From DATKUK01 sp035530655 (GTDB lineage Bacteria; Planctomycetota; Phycisphaerae; UBA1845; DATKUK01): a DNA stretch of 64,000 nt. A model generated the notes under the pieces. It was given only the letters and a program-made list of their open reading frames with translations. It had not been told where the DNA came from and ran no database searches. Positions 26,045-34,697 of this stretch are shown here, piece by piece. Each line of letters opens with the position of its first letter. Position 1 is the first letter of the stretch. The stretch covers positions 62,001 to 126,000 of the forward strand of contig DATKUK010000063.1 in NCBI GenBank assembly GCA_035530655.1. The letters run 5' to 3'. The position numbers were made by a program, and so were the translations under genes.

Positions 26045-27937
26045 ATGGCGCGACGGATTGGGCCTGAGGATTTGTGGCGGTTGCGGACGCCGACGGGGCT
26101 GGCGATCTCGTCGGAGGGTGAGAGGGTGGCCTATACGATGGACGAGCCCAGCGCCGACGCCGGCAAATGGCTCAGCCACATCTTCGTTTCGCCGTTGGGC
26201 GGGCGCGACGGGCAGGCGGTGCAGGTGACGCGAGCCGGTGAGAAGAACGTCGAGCCGCGGTGGTGGCCCGACGGGCGGTGGCTGGCGTTTCGCAGCAATC
26301 GCGAAGGCGAGCGGTTCCAGGTCTTCCGTATTCCCGCTGCACTCGGCGAGCCGGAGAAGATCACCGACGTCGAGGGCGACGTTCAGGGCTATCAGATCGC
26401 GCCGGACGCATCGGGTTTGCTGTTGCGCGTGAAGGAGCCCAAGAGCGACGACCAGAAGCAGCGCGACGAGAAACATCAGGACGTTCGCGTGGCGGATGAG
26501 GACTATCGGCACATTCATCTGTGGTGGCTCGATCTGGAGTCGGGCAAGACGCGACCGCTGACGCGCGGGAAGTTCTCGGTCTCGACGGCGACGCTCTCGC
26601 CCGACGGTCGGTACGTGGCGCTGACCTGGTCGGACGCGCCCCAATGGGACAGCCAATACTTCCGCACGCGGCTGGCGGTGTTGAATCTGAAGACCGGGAA
26701 GCGCAAGGAACTGGCTGGTGAACTTGGGCGAGTCTCCATGTTCGACGCGCCGCAGTTCTCGCCCGACTGCAAGCAGATCGTCTTCGGCAGCGAGTTTGGC
26801 GACGACGCACTGTTGCACCCGGTGGTTTTCCTTGTCGGGCGCAATGGGGGTCGCGCCAGGCTGGTAGCGCCGAAGCTGAATAGGCCGCAGCGCGCGCCGA
26901 CGTTCACGCCCGATGGTCGCAGCGTGGCGATGATCGTGGAAGAGGGCGTCAACCAGGCTCCGGTTCGATGTCGGCTGCGCGATGGTCAATGCGAAACGAT
27001 CGGCCCCGCGCGTGGTACGGTAGGCGAGTTTGCGGTGGTGCCGCGGGGCAGACGGATGGTCTTTACCCACTCGCGAGGCGATCAGGCATGTGAGCTTTAC
27101 GTATCGGGTCTGAATGGTAGGGGCCGGCGGCGCGTGGGTCGCGTCAACGAGCATTTCGACGACATTCGCATTCATCCGGCGCGGGTGGTTCGGTGGCGTC
27201 ACGACGCGTGGACGATTGAGGGACTGTTGTGGGAGCCGCGCGGTCGTGGTCCGCATCCGATGATCGTCAACCCGCACGGAGGCCCGCAGGGGGCCAGCAA
27301 CGACGCATTCGCGCCGCACCTGCAATTGCTGATCGAGGGCGGGTACGCGGTGCTTCAGCCGAACTTCCGCGGCAGCACGGGCTACGGGCGCGAGTTCGTG
27401 GCCCGCATTCTGAACGACTGGGGCGACGGGCCGATGAGCGACATCGTGGCGGGCGTGGATTGGTGCGTAGCTCGCGGCATCGCTGACCCCAAGAGGCTGG
27501 GCGTGTACGGCGGCAGCTATGGCGGATACATGACGTCTTGGTTGATCGGCCATACGCGGCGTTTTCGGGCGGCCGTAGCGCAGTGCGCCGTGACCGACCA
27601 GGTGAGCATGTACGGGACGACAGACATCCCGACGTTCCTGGCGAAGTGTCTAGGCGGCAGTCCGGCCCAGCAGTACGAGCGATATTGGCAGCAGTCGCCG
27701 GTAGCGCATGTGCCCAACATTCGGACGCCGACGCTGATTATCACGGGCGAGGCCGACGAGCGCGTGCCGCCGAGTCAGTCGTGGGAGCTGTATCACCAGC
27801 TTAAGGCGGCGGGCGTGCGGACCGAGTTGGTGCTGTATCCGCGCGAGCCCCACAGCGTGGGCGAGCCGCACCATCGGTTGGACAATCTTGATCGGGTGTT
27901 AAACTGGTTCGATCGCTATCTTCGTCCGGGGCGATGA
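26045..27937 (+). CDS. S9-family prolyl oligopeptidase-like peptidase
   Basis: A 630-residue serine peptidase. The N-terminal about 360 residues form a beta-propeller with repeated Trp/Asp motifs (WWPDGRWLAFRSNREGERFQVFR, LSPDGRYVALTWSDAPQW, FTPDGRSVAMIV); the C-terminal alpha/beta hydrolase has GVYGGSYGGYMTSW with the nucleophile Ser at about 491, a later ITGEADERVP containing the Asp, and REPHSVGEPHHRL with the His. The frame is open far upstream, but the ATG at 26045 is where the family starts. There is no signal peptide, so cytoplasmic. It likely removes peptides from small oligopeptides. It follows the oxidoreductase on the same strand. Confidence 0.93.
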   Translation: MARRIGPEDLWRLRTPTGLAISSEGERVAYTMDEPSADAGKWLSHIFVSPLGGRDGQAVQVTRAGEKNVEPRWWPDGRWLAFRSNREGERFQVFRIPAALGEPEKITDVEGDVQGYQIAPDASGLLLRVKEPKSDDQKQRDEKHQDVRVADEDYRHIHLWWLDLESGKTRPLTRGKFSVSTATLSPDGRYVALTWSDAPQWDSQYFRTRLAVLNLKTGKRKELAGELGRVSMFDAPQFSPDCKQIVFGSEFGDDALLHPVVFLVGRNGGRARLVAPKLNRPQRAPTFTPDGRSVAMIVEEGVNQAPVRCRLRDGQCETIGPARGTVGEFAVVPRGRRMVFTHSRGDQACELYVSGLNGRGRRRVGRVNEHFDDIRIHPARVVRWRHDAWTIEGLLWEPRGRGPHPMIVNPHGGPQGASNDAFAPHLQLLIEGGYAVLQPNFRGSTGYGREFVARILNDWGDGPMSDIVAGVDWCVARGIADPKRLGVYGGSYGGYMTSWLIGHTRRFRAAVAQCAVTDQVSMYGTTDIPTFLAKCLGGSPAQQYERYWQQSPVAHVPNIRTPTLIITGEADERVPPSQSWELYHQLKAAGVRTELVLYPREPHSVGEPHHRLDNLDRVLNWFDRYLRPGR

Positions 27938-27961
27938 GGGTCGGGCGTGTGGAGATCGAGG

Positions 27962-29182
27962 ATGAATGACATGCGCGGGTCGGCGGGGGTTTCGGCGGTG
28001 GTGGCAGCGATGTTGCTGGCCGGTGTAGTCCGGGCGGCCGATCCGCCAATCGGCTCGCAGGCGCCGGAGGTGGGTGCCCGGGAGTGGTTGAACGCGCGGG
28101 GGCCGACGACGCTGGCGGAGCTGCGGGGCAAGGTGGTCGTGGTGGAATTCTGGGCGACGTGGTGCGGGCCGTGCCGCCAGAGCATTCCTTACATCAACGC
28201 CTTGGCCGAGAAGTGGGCCGACAAGGGCCTGACGGTGTTAAGCCTGACGCGCGAGGGTCGTTCAACGGTCGAGCGGTTTTTCCGTCGGCAGAAACTCAAG
28301 GTGAACTATACCATTGGCTGTGGAAGCGACTCGTTGTCGGCGTATGGCGTGCGGGGCATTCCACGTGCCTTTTTGATCGATCCTAAGGGCGCGGTGGTGT
28401 GGGCGGGGCATCCCCTGTCGGGGCTGGGCGAGGCGGTTGAGAAAGCATTGGTTTCGGTCGGTGCGCCGACGACAGGGCCGACGACCGATCCGAACGACGC
28501 CGAACTGTCGGCTGCGACGGAGGCCCTTAGTCAGGCGGAATACGCCAAAGCGCTGGCGATCCTGGAAGACGTTTTGAAATCATCGGAGGACGAAGCACGG
28601 ATCCAACGGGCGAGCCACCTGATGGCTCAAGCGATGGAAGTCGGCAACGGCAAGGTGGACGACGCCAACGCACTGGTTAAGGAAAAGAAGTATGTCGAGG
28701 CGGCTGAGTTGTTGCGCGGGCTGGCCGAGCAGTTCGCCGACACGGAAGTGGGGCGCAAGGCCAGGTTGCGATTGATGGGGTTGCGCCGCAGACCCCAAGT
28801 TTCGGCCGCCATTCAGCAGGAACAGTGGCAGCGAGAGGCCGAGGCGATGCTTGCGCGGGCGGATGAACTGGCCGGGCAGAAGCGCTATGCGCTTGCTCTG
28901 GATCGCTACCAACTGGTGACGACGCTGTACGGTCGGACCGACGCGGGCGCGAAGGCGCGGCAGAAGATGCGGCAATTGGAGGGGGATGAGCAGATCGCCG
29001 CACAGATCAGGGAGCAGAAGGCCACGCGGCAGGCTGTGGGTTGGCTGAGCATCGCGCGGAGTTACGCGCGGATCGGGCGCGACGCCCGCGCAAGCACGTT
29101 CTACAAGAAGGTCGTTGAGGCGTACCCGGACACCCGTTACGCCGAATCCGCCCGCCAGGAGATGCAGAACCTGCCGCGGTAG
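27962..29182 (+). CDS. Secreted TlpA-like thioredoxin with C-terminal TPR-like repeats
   Basis: A 406-residue exported protein, 24 bases after the S9 peptidase. It starts with a signal peptide (VSAVVAAMLLAGVVRAAD). Residues about 30-165 are a thioredoxin fold of the TlpA/ResA type, with the redox CxxC as FWATWCGPCRQSIPYI and the cis-Pro loop GVRGIPRAFLIDPKG. The C-terminal half is helical: AEYAKALAILEDVLK, KYVEAAELLRGLAEQF, RYALALDRYQLVTTLYG and SYARIGRDARASTFYKK resemble TPR repeats for protein binding. It probably works in the periplasm in disulfide exchange or cytochrome assembly, but the partner is unknown. Confidence 0.87.
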   Translation: MNDMRGSAGVSAVVAAMLLAGVVRAADPPIGSQAPEVGAREWLNARGPTTLAELRGKVVVVEFWATWCGPCRQSIPYINALAEKWADKGLTVLSLTREGRSTVERFFRRQKLKVNYTIGCGSDSLSAYGVRGIPRAFLIDPKGAVVWAGHPLSGLGEAVEKALVSVGAPTTGPTTDPNDAELSAATEALSQAEYAKALAILEDVLKSSEDEARIQRASHLMAQAMEVGNGKVDDANALVKEKKYVEAAELLRGLAEQFADTEVGRKARLRLMGLRRRPQVSAAIQQEQWQREAEAMLARADELAGQKRYALALDRYQLVTTLYGRTDAGAKARQKMRQLEGDEQIAAQIREQKATRQAVGWLSIARSYARIGRDARASTFYKKVVEAYPDTRYAESARQEMQNLPR

Positions 29183-29373
29183 CCGGCGCCTGTGAAAAGC
29201 TACGGGGGATTTCGGCAAGTCGCGACGGCGTCAAGGATAGCACTCGGGCGACGAAACAAATCACAGGCTGCGCGGAAGCGGTGGGGGCTGGCTGCCCAAT
29301 TAGCTGTTGTTGTGGGCGCTGAGGCAAAGCGCTAAGATGCCCGGCGCGTTGGGTGTTTGGTCGGAGCGAGCGA

Positions 29374-30465
29374 ATGAAGCGGTGGCTCGACAAGATTGTG
29401 TGCGGCGACTGCCTGAAGGTTTTGGCCAGGTTGAAGAAGGACCGGGTCAAGGCTGCCGAAAAAGCCGGTGTGGTATACGAGGGCGTGGCCGACCTGGTAT
29501 TTGCCGACCCGCCGTTCAACATCGGCTACGAGTACGACCAGTACCGCGACAACGTGGGCGAGAAGAAGTATGCGGAATGGACCCACAAGTGGATGCGCGC
29601 ATGTATCGACGTGCTCAAGCCCGATGGCTCATTCTACGTGGCCATCGGCGATGAGTTTGCCGCTCATGTCTGGATGATCGGGCGCGAGTTGGGGCTGCAC
29701 CTGCGCAACTGGATCGTCTGGTACTACACGTTCGGGCAGAGCACGACGCGCAAGTTTGCCCGGTCGCACACCCACATCTTCTACTTCGTGCGGGACAGCC
29801 GGAAGTTTTACTTCGACGAAAAGTCGATACGCGTGTTGTCGGATCGGCAGAAGGAATACAACGACCGTCGGGCGAACGCGGCCGGCAAGGTGCCCGACGA
29901 CGTGTGGACGCAGTTTCCGCGGGTGTGCGGCACGTTTCGCGAGCGGCTGGGGGATCATCCCTGTCAGATGCCCGAGTCGCTTCTGGTGCGGATTATCCGC
30001 ACCAGTTGTCCGCCGGCGGGTCTGGTGATCGATCCGTTCGCCGGCAGCGGCACGACGCTGGTGGCAGCCAAGAAGCTCGGGCGGCGGTACCTGGGGATTG
30101 AGCTGTCGCAGGGCTACGTGCGGGCCGCAGAGAGCCGACTCAAGCTAACACGCGCGGGTACAGGGGAGACCGTCTCTCGCGCCAAGTGGGCAGAGCTTCA
30201 TCGGGAGGAACTCAAGCGCCTGTACCAGGAGAATGAGGTGCCTAGCGACCAACTTGATCGAAATCCGCAACTGCTAGCGGCCTTCACGCAACAGTTCAAC
30301 GCGCGCATTGAGCCCAATAGCTACGATGGTGACCAGATTATGGCGCAGCTTGTGTCGCTTCGGAAAAAGGGCGAGCTTCCTAGAGTCCGGGCGCATGTTC
30401 GAGAAAACGATAACGGGGCATCACGGAAGTCGGGTCGCGAGCCACAGTTGTTTGATCGGGAGTAG
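29374..30465 (+). CDS. Orphan site-specific DNA methyltransferase (N6-adenine/N4-cytosine type) with an extra C-terminal domain
   Basis: A 363-residue DNA methyltransferase. Catalytic motif IV is DLVFADPPFNIGYEYD (DPPF); motif I, the AdoMet-binding FAGSGTT, comes later as VIDPFAGSGTTLVAAKKLGRRYLGIEL, so the order is IV then I (beta class), with a target-recognition region between. After about residue 265 is an extra about 65-residue domain with WAELHREELKRLYQENEVPSD and LVSLRKKGELPRVR. A very similar small protein is encoded by the next gene. No restriction endonuclease is adjacent, so it is an orphan methylase (target unknown). The start at 29374 has a GGAGCG upstream. Confidence 0.9.
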   Translation: MKRWLDKIVCGDCLKVLARLKKDRVKAAEKAGVVYEGVADLVFADPPFNIGYEYDQYRDNVGEKKYAEWTHKWMRACIDVLKPDGSFYVAIGDEFAAHVWMIGRELGLHLRNWIVWYYTFGQSTTRKFARSHTHIFYFVRDSRKFYFDEKSIRVLSDRQKEYNDRRANAAGKVPDDVWTQFPRVCGTFRERLGDHPCQMPESLLVRIIRTSCPPAGLVIDPFAGSGTTLVAAKKLGRRYLGIELSQGYVRAAESRLKLTRAGTGETVSRAKWAELHREELKRLYQENEVPSDQLDRNPQLLAAFTQQFNARIEPNSYDGDQIMAQLVSLRKKGELPRVRAHVRENDNGASRKSGREPQLFDRE

Positions 30466-30468
30466 GTG

Positions 30469-30687
30469 ATGACAGGATGGTCAGAGCAACACGTCGAAAC
30501 CCTTAAGACGTTGTACGAGGAAAACGATGTGCCCAGCGACTCTTTGATCGGCGACGGCACGGCGCTGTCACGGTTTACCCAGGAGCTGAATCGGCGTCTC
30601 GGGGATGCAGCTTTCTCGGATGAGGAAGTCGCCGACGAGTTGTTTCGGCTACGCAAAGACGGGAAGCTTCCGCGTCTGAGAAGGTGA
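30469..30687 (+). CDS. Small protein homologous to the C-terminal domain of the adjacent methyltransferase
   Basis: A 72-residue protein with an ATG just 3 bases after the methyltransferase stop (a GTG sits directly before it). It aligns throughout with the extra C-terminal domain of the upstream methyltransferase: W-x-E/L-x-H-x-E-x-LK-x-LY-x-EN-x-VPSD, then F-T-Q, N-x-R and LRK-x-G-x-LPR-x-R. It resembles a helix-turn-helix (Myb/SANT- or GcrA-like) DNA-binding fold in its spacing of W, L and R residues, but this is not certain. It is probably a DNA-binding or regulatory partner of the methylase. Confidence 0.72.
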   Translation: MTGWSEQHVETLKTLYEENDVPSDSLIGDGTALSRFTQELNRRLGDAAFSDEEVADELFRLRKDGKLPRLRR

Positions 30688-30745
30688 ACGCAGCGCTGGG
30701 GAGCGTCTCTTGTTGCGTCCTGGTCGGTCTGGGGCCTAACGGGCA

Positions 30746-31783
30746 ATGATCGAGATTGACGGCTCATATGGCGAGGGGGGCGGTCAGATCGTCCGCACAT
30801 CGCTGACGCTGTCGGCGGCGACGGGTGTGGCGGTGCGGCTGGTGAAGATGCGGGCCAACCGCCACCCGCCAGGGCTTCGTCCGCAGCACGTGGCGGCGGT
30901 GCGGGCGGCGGCCGACATCTGCGGGGCCAGCATCGCGCGTCTGGAGCCGGGTATCGATGAGTTGGTGTTCGAGCCCGGGCCGGTGCAGCCGGGTGAGTAC
31001 TCGTGGCAGATCGGCACGGCCGGCTCGGCGTCTCTGGTGCTTCAGACGGTTGCGGTGCCTTTGGCGATGGCGGACGGGGCGAGCCGCGTCGAGATCGTGG
31101 GCGGCACGCATAACCCCAAAGCGCCGTGCTTTGAATACCTCGATCAGGTCTGGCGCGTGTGGCTGGAGCGGATCGGGGTGGGCGTTGAATTGGCGATGGA
31201 CTCGGCGGGCTTTTACCCGAAGGGCGGCGGAAGGATTGTAGCGCACATCGCCGGTGGCGTGAGGCCGGACCGCATCCGAGCGCTGCACCTCCAGCAGCGT
31301 GGCGAGCTGGTTGGGATGACCGGCGTTTCCGCGGTGGCGAACCTGCCGGATCACATCGCCCAGCGGCAGCGAGCGCGGGCGGTGGCCGACCTGAAGCGCC
31401 TCGGCATCGAGGCGCGGATCGACACGGCGGAGTTGGCCAGCATCGGCAAGGGCACGGTCTGTTTTCTGCGGGCCGAGTTCGAGCATTCGATTGCCGGGTT
31501 TTTCGCACTGGGTGCGTTGGGCAAGAAGGCCGAGCTGGTGGGTCATGAGGCGGCGGAGGCGGCGCGCAAGTTCTGCACCGAGCGCAGCGGGGCGGCGGTC
31601 GATCCGCACGCAGCCGATCAGTTGATTGTGGCGCTCGTGCTGGCGGCGAGGGCAAGTCGTTACCGTACAACTGCGCTGACCGAACACACAAGCACCAATG
31701 CGGCCGTCGCGTCGCAGATCACCGGTCGGGAGGTGCGGATCGAGGGTAAGCGAGGCGATGCGGGCGAGGTGGTGATCGAGTAA
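30746..31783 (+). CDS. rtcA: RNA 3'-terminal phosphate cyclase
   Basis: A 345-residue protein matching RtcA. It starts IEIDGSYGEGGGQIVRTSLTLSAATG, has the HNPKAPCFEYLDQVW and YPKGGG motifs, and VDPHAADQLIVALVLAARASRYRTTALTEHTSTN near the C-terminus with the probable adenylated His. RtcA converts an RNA 3'-phosphate to a 2',3'-cyclic phosphate using ATP and may take part in RNA repair. No rtcB ligase is seen near it. It lies 58 bases after the small methylase-like protein. Confidence 0.95.
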   Translation: MIEIDGSYGEGGGQIVRTSLTLSAATGVAVRLVKMRANRHPPGLRPQHVAAVRAAADICGASIARLEPGIDELVFEPGPVQPGEYSWQIGTAGSASLVLQTVAVPLAMADGASRVEIVGGTHNPKAPCFEYLDQVWRVWLERIGVGVELAMDSAGFYPKGGGRIVAHIAGGVRPDRIRALHLQQRGELVGMTGVSAVANLPDHIAQRQRARAVADLKRLGIEARIDTAELASIGKGTVCFLRAEFEHSIAGFFALGALGKKAELVGHEAAEAARKFCTERSGAAVDPHAADQLIVALVLAARASRYRTTALTEHTSTNAAVASQITGREVRIEGKRGDAGEVVIE

Positions 31784-31889
31784 GCATGCGATGTGTATCG
31801 AGCATTGCACAGGGTCGCTGCGCTTGACTGGGCCCTGTGGCGGCCTATGCTTGGACGAGCCGAACGGGCTCAAGAAAGGGAGTCAACAG

Positions 31890-32366
31890 ATGGCCATTTT
31901 CACCGGCGACGAGATCTTCCGCATTTCCATCGAGTTGGAGAAGAAGGGCGAGGAATTTTACGAGGCGCTGGCCGAGAAGGCAGGCGATCAGAAGGTGGCT
32001 GAGCTGTGCAGGGACCTGGCCGCGCAGGAGCAGCAGCATGCCAGGTTGTTTGAGGATCTGCGTGTCAAGACGACGTCGCGAGCGGCGTCGCGCCCGCTAT
32101 CGTGGGACGAGCTGCACTTCGCCCAGATGCTGGTCGAGGAGCGCGTGCTGCCCGATCCGGATGAGGCCCGGGAAGTGGTCGACAAGGAAGGGGTGGCTGC
32201 GGCGCTGACTATGGCGATTCAGTTCGAGAAGGACTCGGTGCTGTTCTTCCAGGAGTTGCTGCCGGCTGTGGACGAACAGGACCGCCAGGCGGTCTCCGCC
32301 ATTGTCGAGCAGGAAAAACAGCACGCGGAGAAGCTGGCGAAGGTCAAGCGGGAGTTGGCAAGCTAG
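31890..32366 (+). CDS. Rubrerythrin-type ferritin-like protein
   Basis: A 158-residue helical protein. The ATG at 31890 follows an AAGAAAGGGAG ribosome site; the longer frame upstream lacks one. The diiron ferritin-like signature is visible as ELEKKGEEFYEALAE and AAQEQQHARLFEDL in the first half and MAIQFEKDSVLFFQEL and VEQEKQHAEKLAKVK in the second, i.e. ExxxxxE(Y) and ExxH repeated twice. Rubrerythrins reduce peroxide or store iron in anaerobes. No rubredoxin FeS4 centre (CxxC) is present, so this is the short erythrin-like form. Confidence 0.85.
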   Translation: MAIFTGDEIFRISIELEKKGEEFYEALAEKAGDQKVAELCRDLAAQEQQHARLFEDLRVKTTSRAASRPLSWDELHFAQMLVEERVLPDPDEAREVVDKEGVAAALTMAIQFEKDSVLFFQELLPAVDEQDRQAVSAIVEQEKQHAEKLAKVKRELAS

Positions 32367-32375
32367 CGCGTCGCG

Positions 32376-33113
32376 GTGTCTGTCACAATTGTCACTCACA
32401 ACGCGTACTGGTTCCAGGCGGCGCCGACACTGTGGCCCGAGGAGCGGGCGGCGGCGCGGCCCGAGGTGATTGACCGGCTGGTCAAGCTCTATGCCGGCCT
32501 TGCGCCGGATCTGCTGTGTTTACAGGAAGTGCCCGATGAGCAAGTTGCAGCCGAGCTGGCTGGGCATTTGGCGATGCATTTCTGCTTTGCACCGGGGGGC
32601 AAGCTTAAGGCGTACGGGGCGGCGATCTTCAGCAAACCTGACACGGGTGGGCTGCGGAACTTGACCGAGCAGGTTGGCCCGGCCGAGCGGACGTGTCTGC
32701 ACGCGGCGATCCGTGGCGAGCGCCGTGTACTGAGCGTGCTGGCGGTGCACCTGCCGTCCAACCGCTACGCGCCGTTCGAGCAGGCCGAGCGCCAGCGGGT
32801 GGCTGAGTTGACGGCGGCGTTGGACCTGGCTGGCGAGGTCGACGTGGTGGTGGGTGATTTCAACAGCGAACCGAGCAGCGCCCCGTATCGCTTCATGATG
32901 GAACGCGGGTTCCGCGACGCGGCCGAGATGGGCAACTGCACCGATCGGCTCACCGGGGCCAAACATCGGGTTGACTACATCTGGCTGGGGCCGCGGGTGG
33001 CCACGGCATTCAGCGGTTTTCGGGTTCTTGGCCCGGAGGGCTTTGCGGTCGAGCTGGGTGGTCGTAAGCGGATGTTGAGCGACCACTATCCGCTGTTACT
33101 GGAGTTGGACTAG
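32376..33113 (+). CDS. Endonuclease/exonuclease/phosphatase (EEP) family protein
   Basis: A 245-residue protein with a GTG start 9 bases after the preceding stop, so likely translated in the same operon. It has the EEP-fold motifs: IVTHNAYWFQ at the start, LLCLQEVPDEQ (metal Glu), LAVHLPSN (His), VVVGDFNSEP (GDxN), and MLSDHYPLLLEL at the C-terminus (SDHxP). These enzymes hydrolyse phosphodiesters in nucleic acids or lipids with Mg2+. There is no signal peptide. The substrate cannot be told. Confidence 0.87.
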   Translation: MSVTIVTHNAYWFQAAPTLWPEERAAARPEVIDRLVKLYAGLAPDLLCLQEVPDEQVAAELAGHLAMHFCFAPGGKLKAYGAAIFSKPDTGGLRNLTEQVGPAERTCLHAAIRGERRVLSVLAVHLPSNRYAPFEQAERQRVAELTAALDLAGEVDVVVGDFNSEPSSAPYRFMMERGFRDAAEMGNCTDRLTGAKHRVDYIWLGPRVATAFSGFRVLGPEGFAVELGGRKRMLSDHYPLLLELD

Positions 33114-33255
33114 GCTCTCTCCCCCCCAAACAGGCTTCGGTTGGCTGTGCACCGTTCGGGCCCTGGTGGACCAGCCGCCAGTGGCACGCGCGTGACCACT
33201 ATCCGCTGGTATGGAGCTTGAGGAGACGGTCGGTTCGCCGGGGTGACGGAGGGGC

Positions 33256-33543
33256 TCAGTTCTGGTCCGGTGCAAGGAACAGGGGCTGCTCTTCGAGTTC
33301 GTCCATGGCCAGATCGAGGGCGACGTTAAGGGCGGCGGGCACGTCGTAGGTCTCGTCGGCCAGTCGTTGCTGGATGCGGATGATCTTGTCCACGCGCACG
33401 TCGGGCAGTTGACAGGCCAACGCCATCCAGACCGATAACTGCGGCGGTCGTGATCGCGCACCAGGGCTACCGAACACGGCCCAGAGGCGGTGAGTCGCGT
33501 GCTGATCGTGTGTGCTGAATCGATCTGATTTTGCCCAGTTCAT
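33256..33543 (-). CDS. FlgM-like (anti-sigma-28) small protein, candidate
   Basis: A 95-residue frame starting MNWAKSDRFSTHDQ. The C-terminal half reads RVDKIIRIQQRLADETYDVPAALNVALDLAMDELEE, close to the FlgM pattern of K-I-x-x-I-x-x-x-I-x-x-G-x-Y-x-V followed by a helix of Ala/Asp/Leu. FlgM holds back sigma-28 (FliA) until the flagellar hook is finished. The N-terminus is not recognised. It lies between an EEP-family gene (plus strand, convergent) and an amidase gene on its own strand, far from the flagellin gene (5.96 kb). Moderate confidence: it is short and no flagellar operon surrounds it. Confidence 0.5.
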   Translation of the reverse strand: MNWAKSDRFSTHDQHATHRLWAVFGSPGARSRPPQLSVWMALACQLPDVRVDKIIRIQQRLADETYDVPAALNVALDLAMDELEEQPLFLAPDQN

Positions 33544-33773
33544 TGCGTTTCCGGCCAACGGCTGCGGCGGCCAGTCTAATTATCGAGTGTGGTGACGGGG
33601 TGCATTGATGGAATCGCTGAAAAAACCGTTACGGTCCGTTTTGCCGGGGCGTGTGGCGTTTTATCGGACAAGGTGTGCGGCTGTTCATGGGTGACTGGAC
33701 GATCCTGACGTCGGGGGCAATGTCGAGACGGTGGAAGGTCGGTCTTGGCGTGATCGGTGGGAATTGGACGAGA

Positions 33774-34427
33774 CTACACGAGGGCGTTGAGGCGGGCCTT
33801 CAGTTCGGCCGGGTGGAAGTTGCGCCCGGGACAGAGCGTCTTGCCGGTGATCTCGCGATGCGTGTGGATCTGTATCAGGGAGATGTCACACTGATTCGTG
33901 AGGTAATGGCACAACCGCGCGAGCGAATGCATCTGTGCGGGCGTGGGGTATGATTGCTCGAAGTTGCCGATCAGGCAGACGCCGATGCCGTGGTCGTTGT
34001 AGAAGTTGTCGGGTGTCTTGCAGTGGGCGCCGTGCTTCTGCTTGGTCCAGCGCGGGCCGATGAACACTTTGCCGTCGGGGTAGGCGATCCCGTTGCCAAT
34101 GACCCAATGGTACCCCAGTTCGTCCCACCCGTTGTGATCGCGGTGGTAGCGGTCCATGGCGTAGGGGCTGGCGTCGTCGTTGGCGGAATGGTGCACCACA
34201 ATGCATTCCCAGCGCGACGACATACCCAGCGAGGGCATCCACCCATTCGCGCCGTGCGTGACCGGCTTGGGTGTGGGACGGGGCGGAGGGGCGATCGGCA
34301 CGGGTCGGCGCGGCGACCGCACGTGCACGATCGGATCGGGCAGCTCATCCAGCAGTTTGAATTGCTTCTGCCCGCATCCGCCGCAGACCAGTAGTAGTCC
34401 GTACTTGAGTACTTCGCGTCGATCCAT
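33774..34427 (-). CDS. Lipoprotein N-acetylmuramoyl-L-alanine amidase (Amidase_2/PGRP-like)
   Basis: A 217-residue lipoprotein. It begins MDRREVLKYGLLLVCGGCG with an LLVCGGC lipobox. A proline-rich linker (PRRPVPIAPPPRPTPKP) leads to an Amidase_2 domain: CIVVHHSANDD (zinc His), GYHWVIGNG, HCKTPDNFYNDHGIGVCLIGNFEQ and THREITGKTLCPGRNF with His and Cys of the usual zinc triad. It cleaves the amide between MurNAc and L-Ala in peptidoglycan. It is likely inner- or outer-membrane anchored. Confidence 0.92.
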   Translation of the reverse strand: MDRREVLKYGLLLVCGGCGQKQFKLLDELPDPIVHVRSPRRPVPIAPPPRPTPKPVTHGANGWMPSLGMSSRWECIVVHHSANDDASPYAMDRYHRDHNGWDELGYHWVIGNGIAYPDGKVFIGPRWTKQKHGAHCKTPDNFYNDHGIGVCLIGNFEQSYPTPAQMHSLARLCHYLTNQCDISLIQIHTHREITGKTLCPGRNFHPAELKARLNALV

Positions 34428-34619
34428 GGGGTAACCCGCAACCTACCGAGAAGACCTACGCCCAGGCTCCGCGGTTGTCAACCGCCTATATATATCGGGC
34501 TGACGGATCGAGTTCGTCAATGCAATTCGCCACTGAGCCCGGTGCCGGCGGCTGTCGAAATGGGGCCGGCAGGCCCTGGCGGGATCTGCGGATCGCCACG
34601 AGCGGAGGCTGGACTTTTC

Positions 34620-34640
34620 TTAGTGTACCATATACACTTA
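34620..34640 (+). promoter_or_regulatory. Candidate NrtR operator: palindrome AGTGTA-N5-TACACT
   Basis: AGTGTA at 34622-34627 and TACACT at 34633-34638 are a perfect inverted repeat with a 5-base spacer, extended by a flanking T/A pair at 34620 and 34640. The centre fits GT-N7-AC, which I recall as the core of NrtR operators. It sits 58 bases upstream of the NrtR-type gene, itself directly before nadA. An AT-rich stretch surrounds it in an otherwise GC-rich region, consistent with a promoter. Confidence 0.65.
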
Positions 34641-34697
34641 CTCAAGTGCGGCGTTTGGGCCATTGGCTGCTACAAGAGGAAGGTTGATTCTGCCCCC

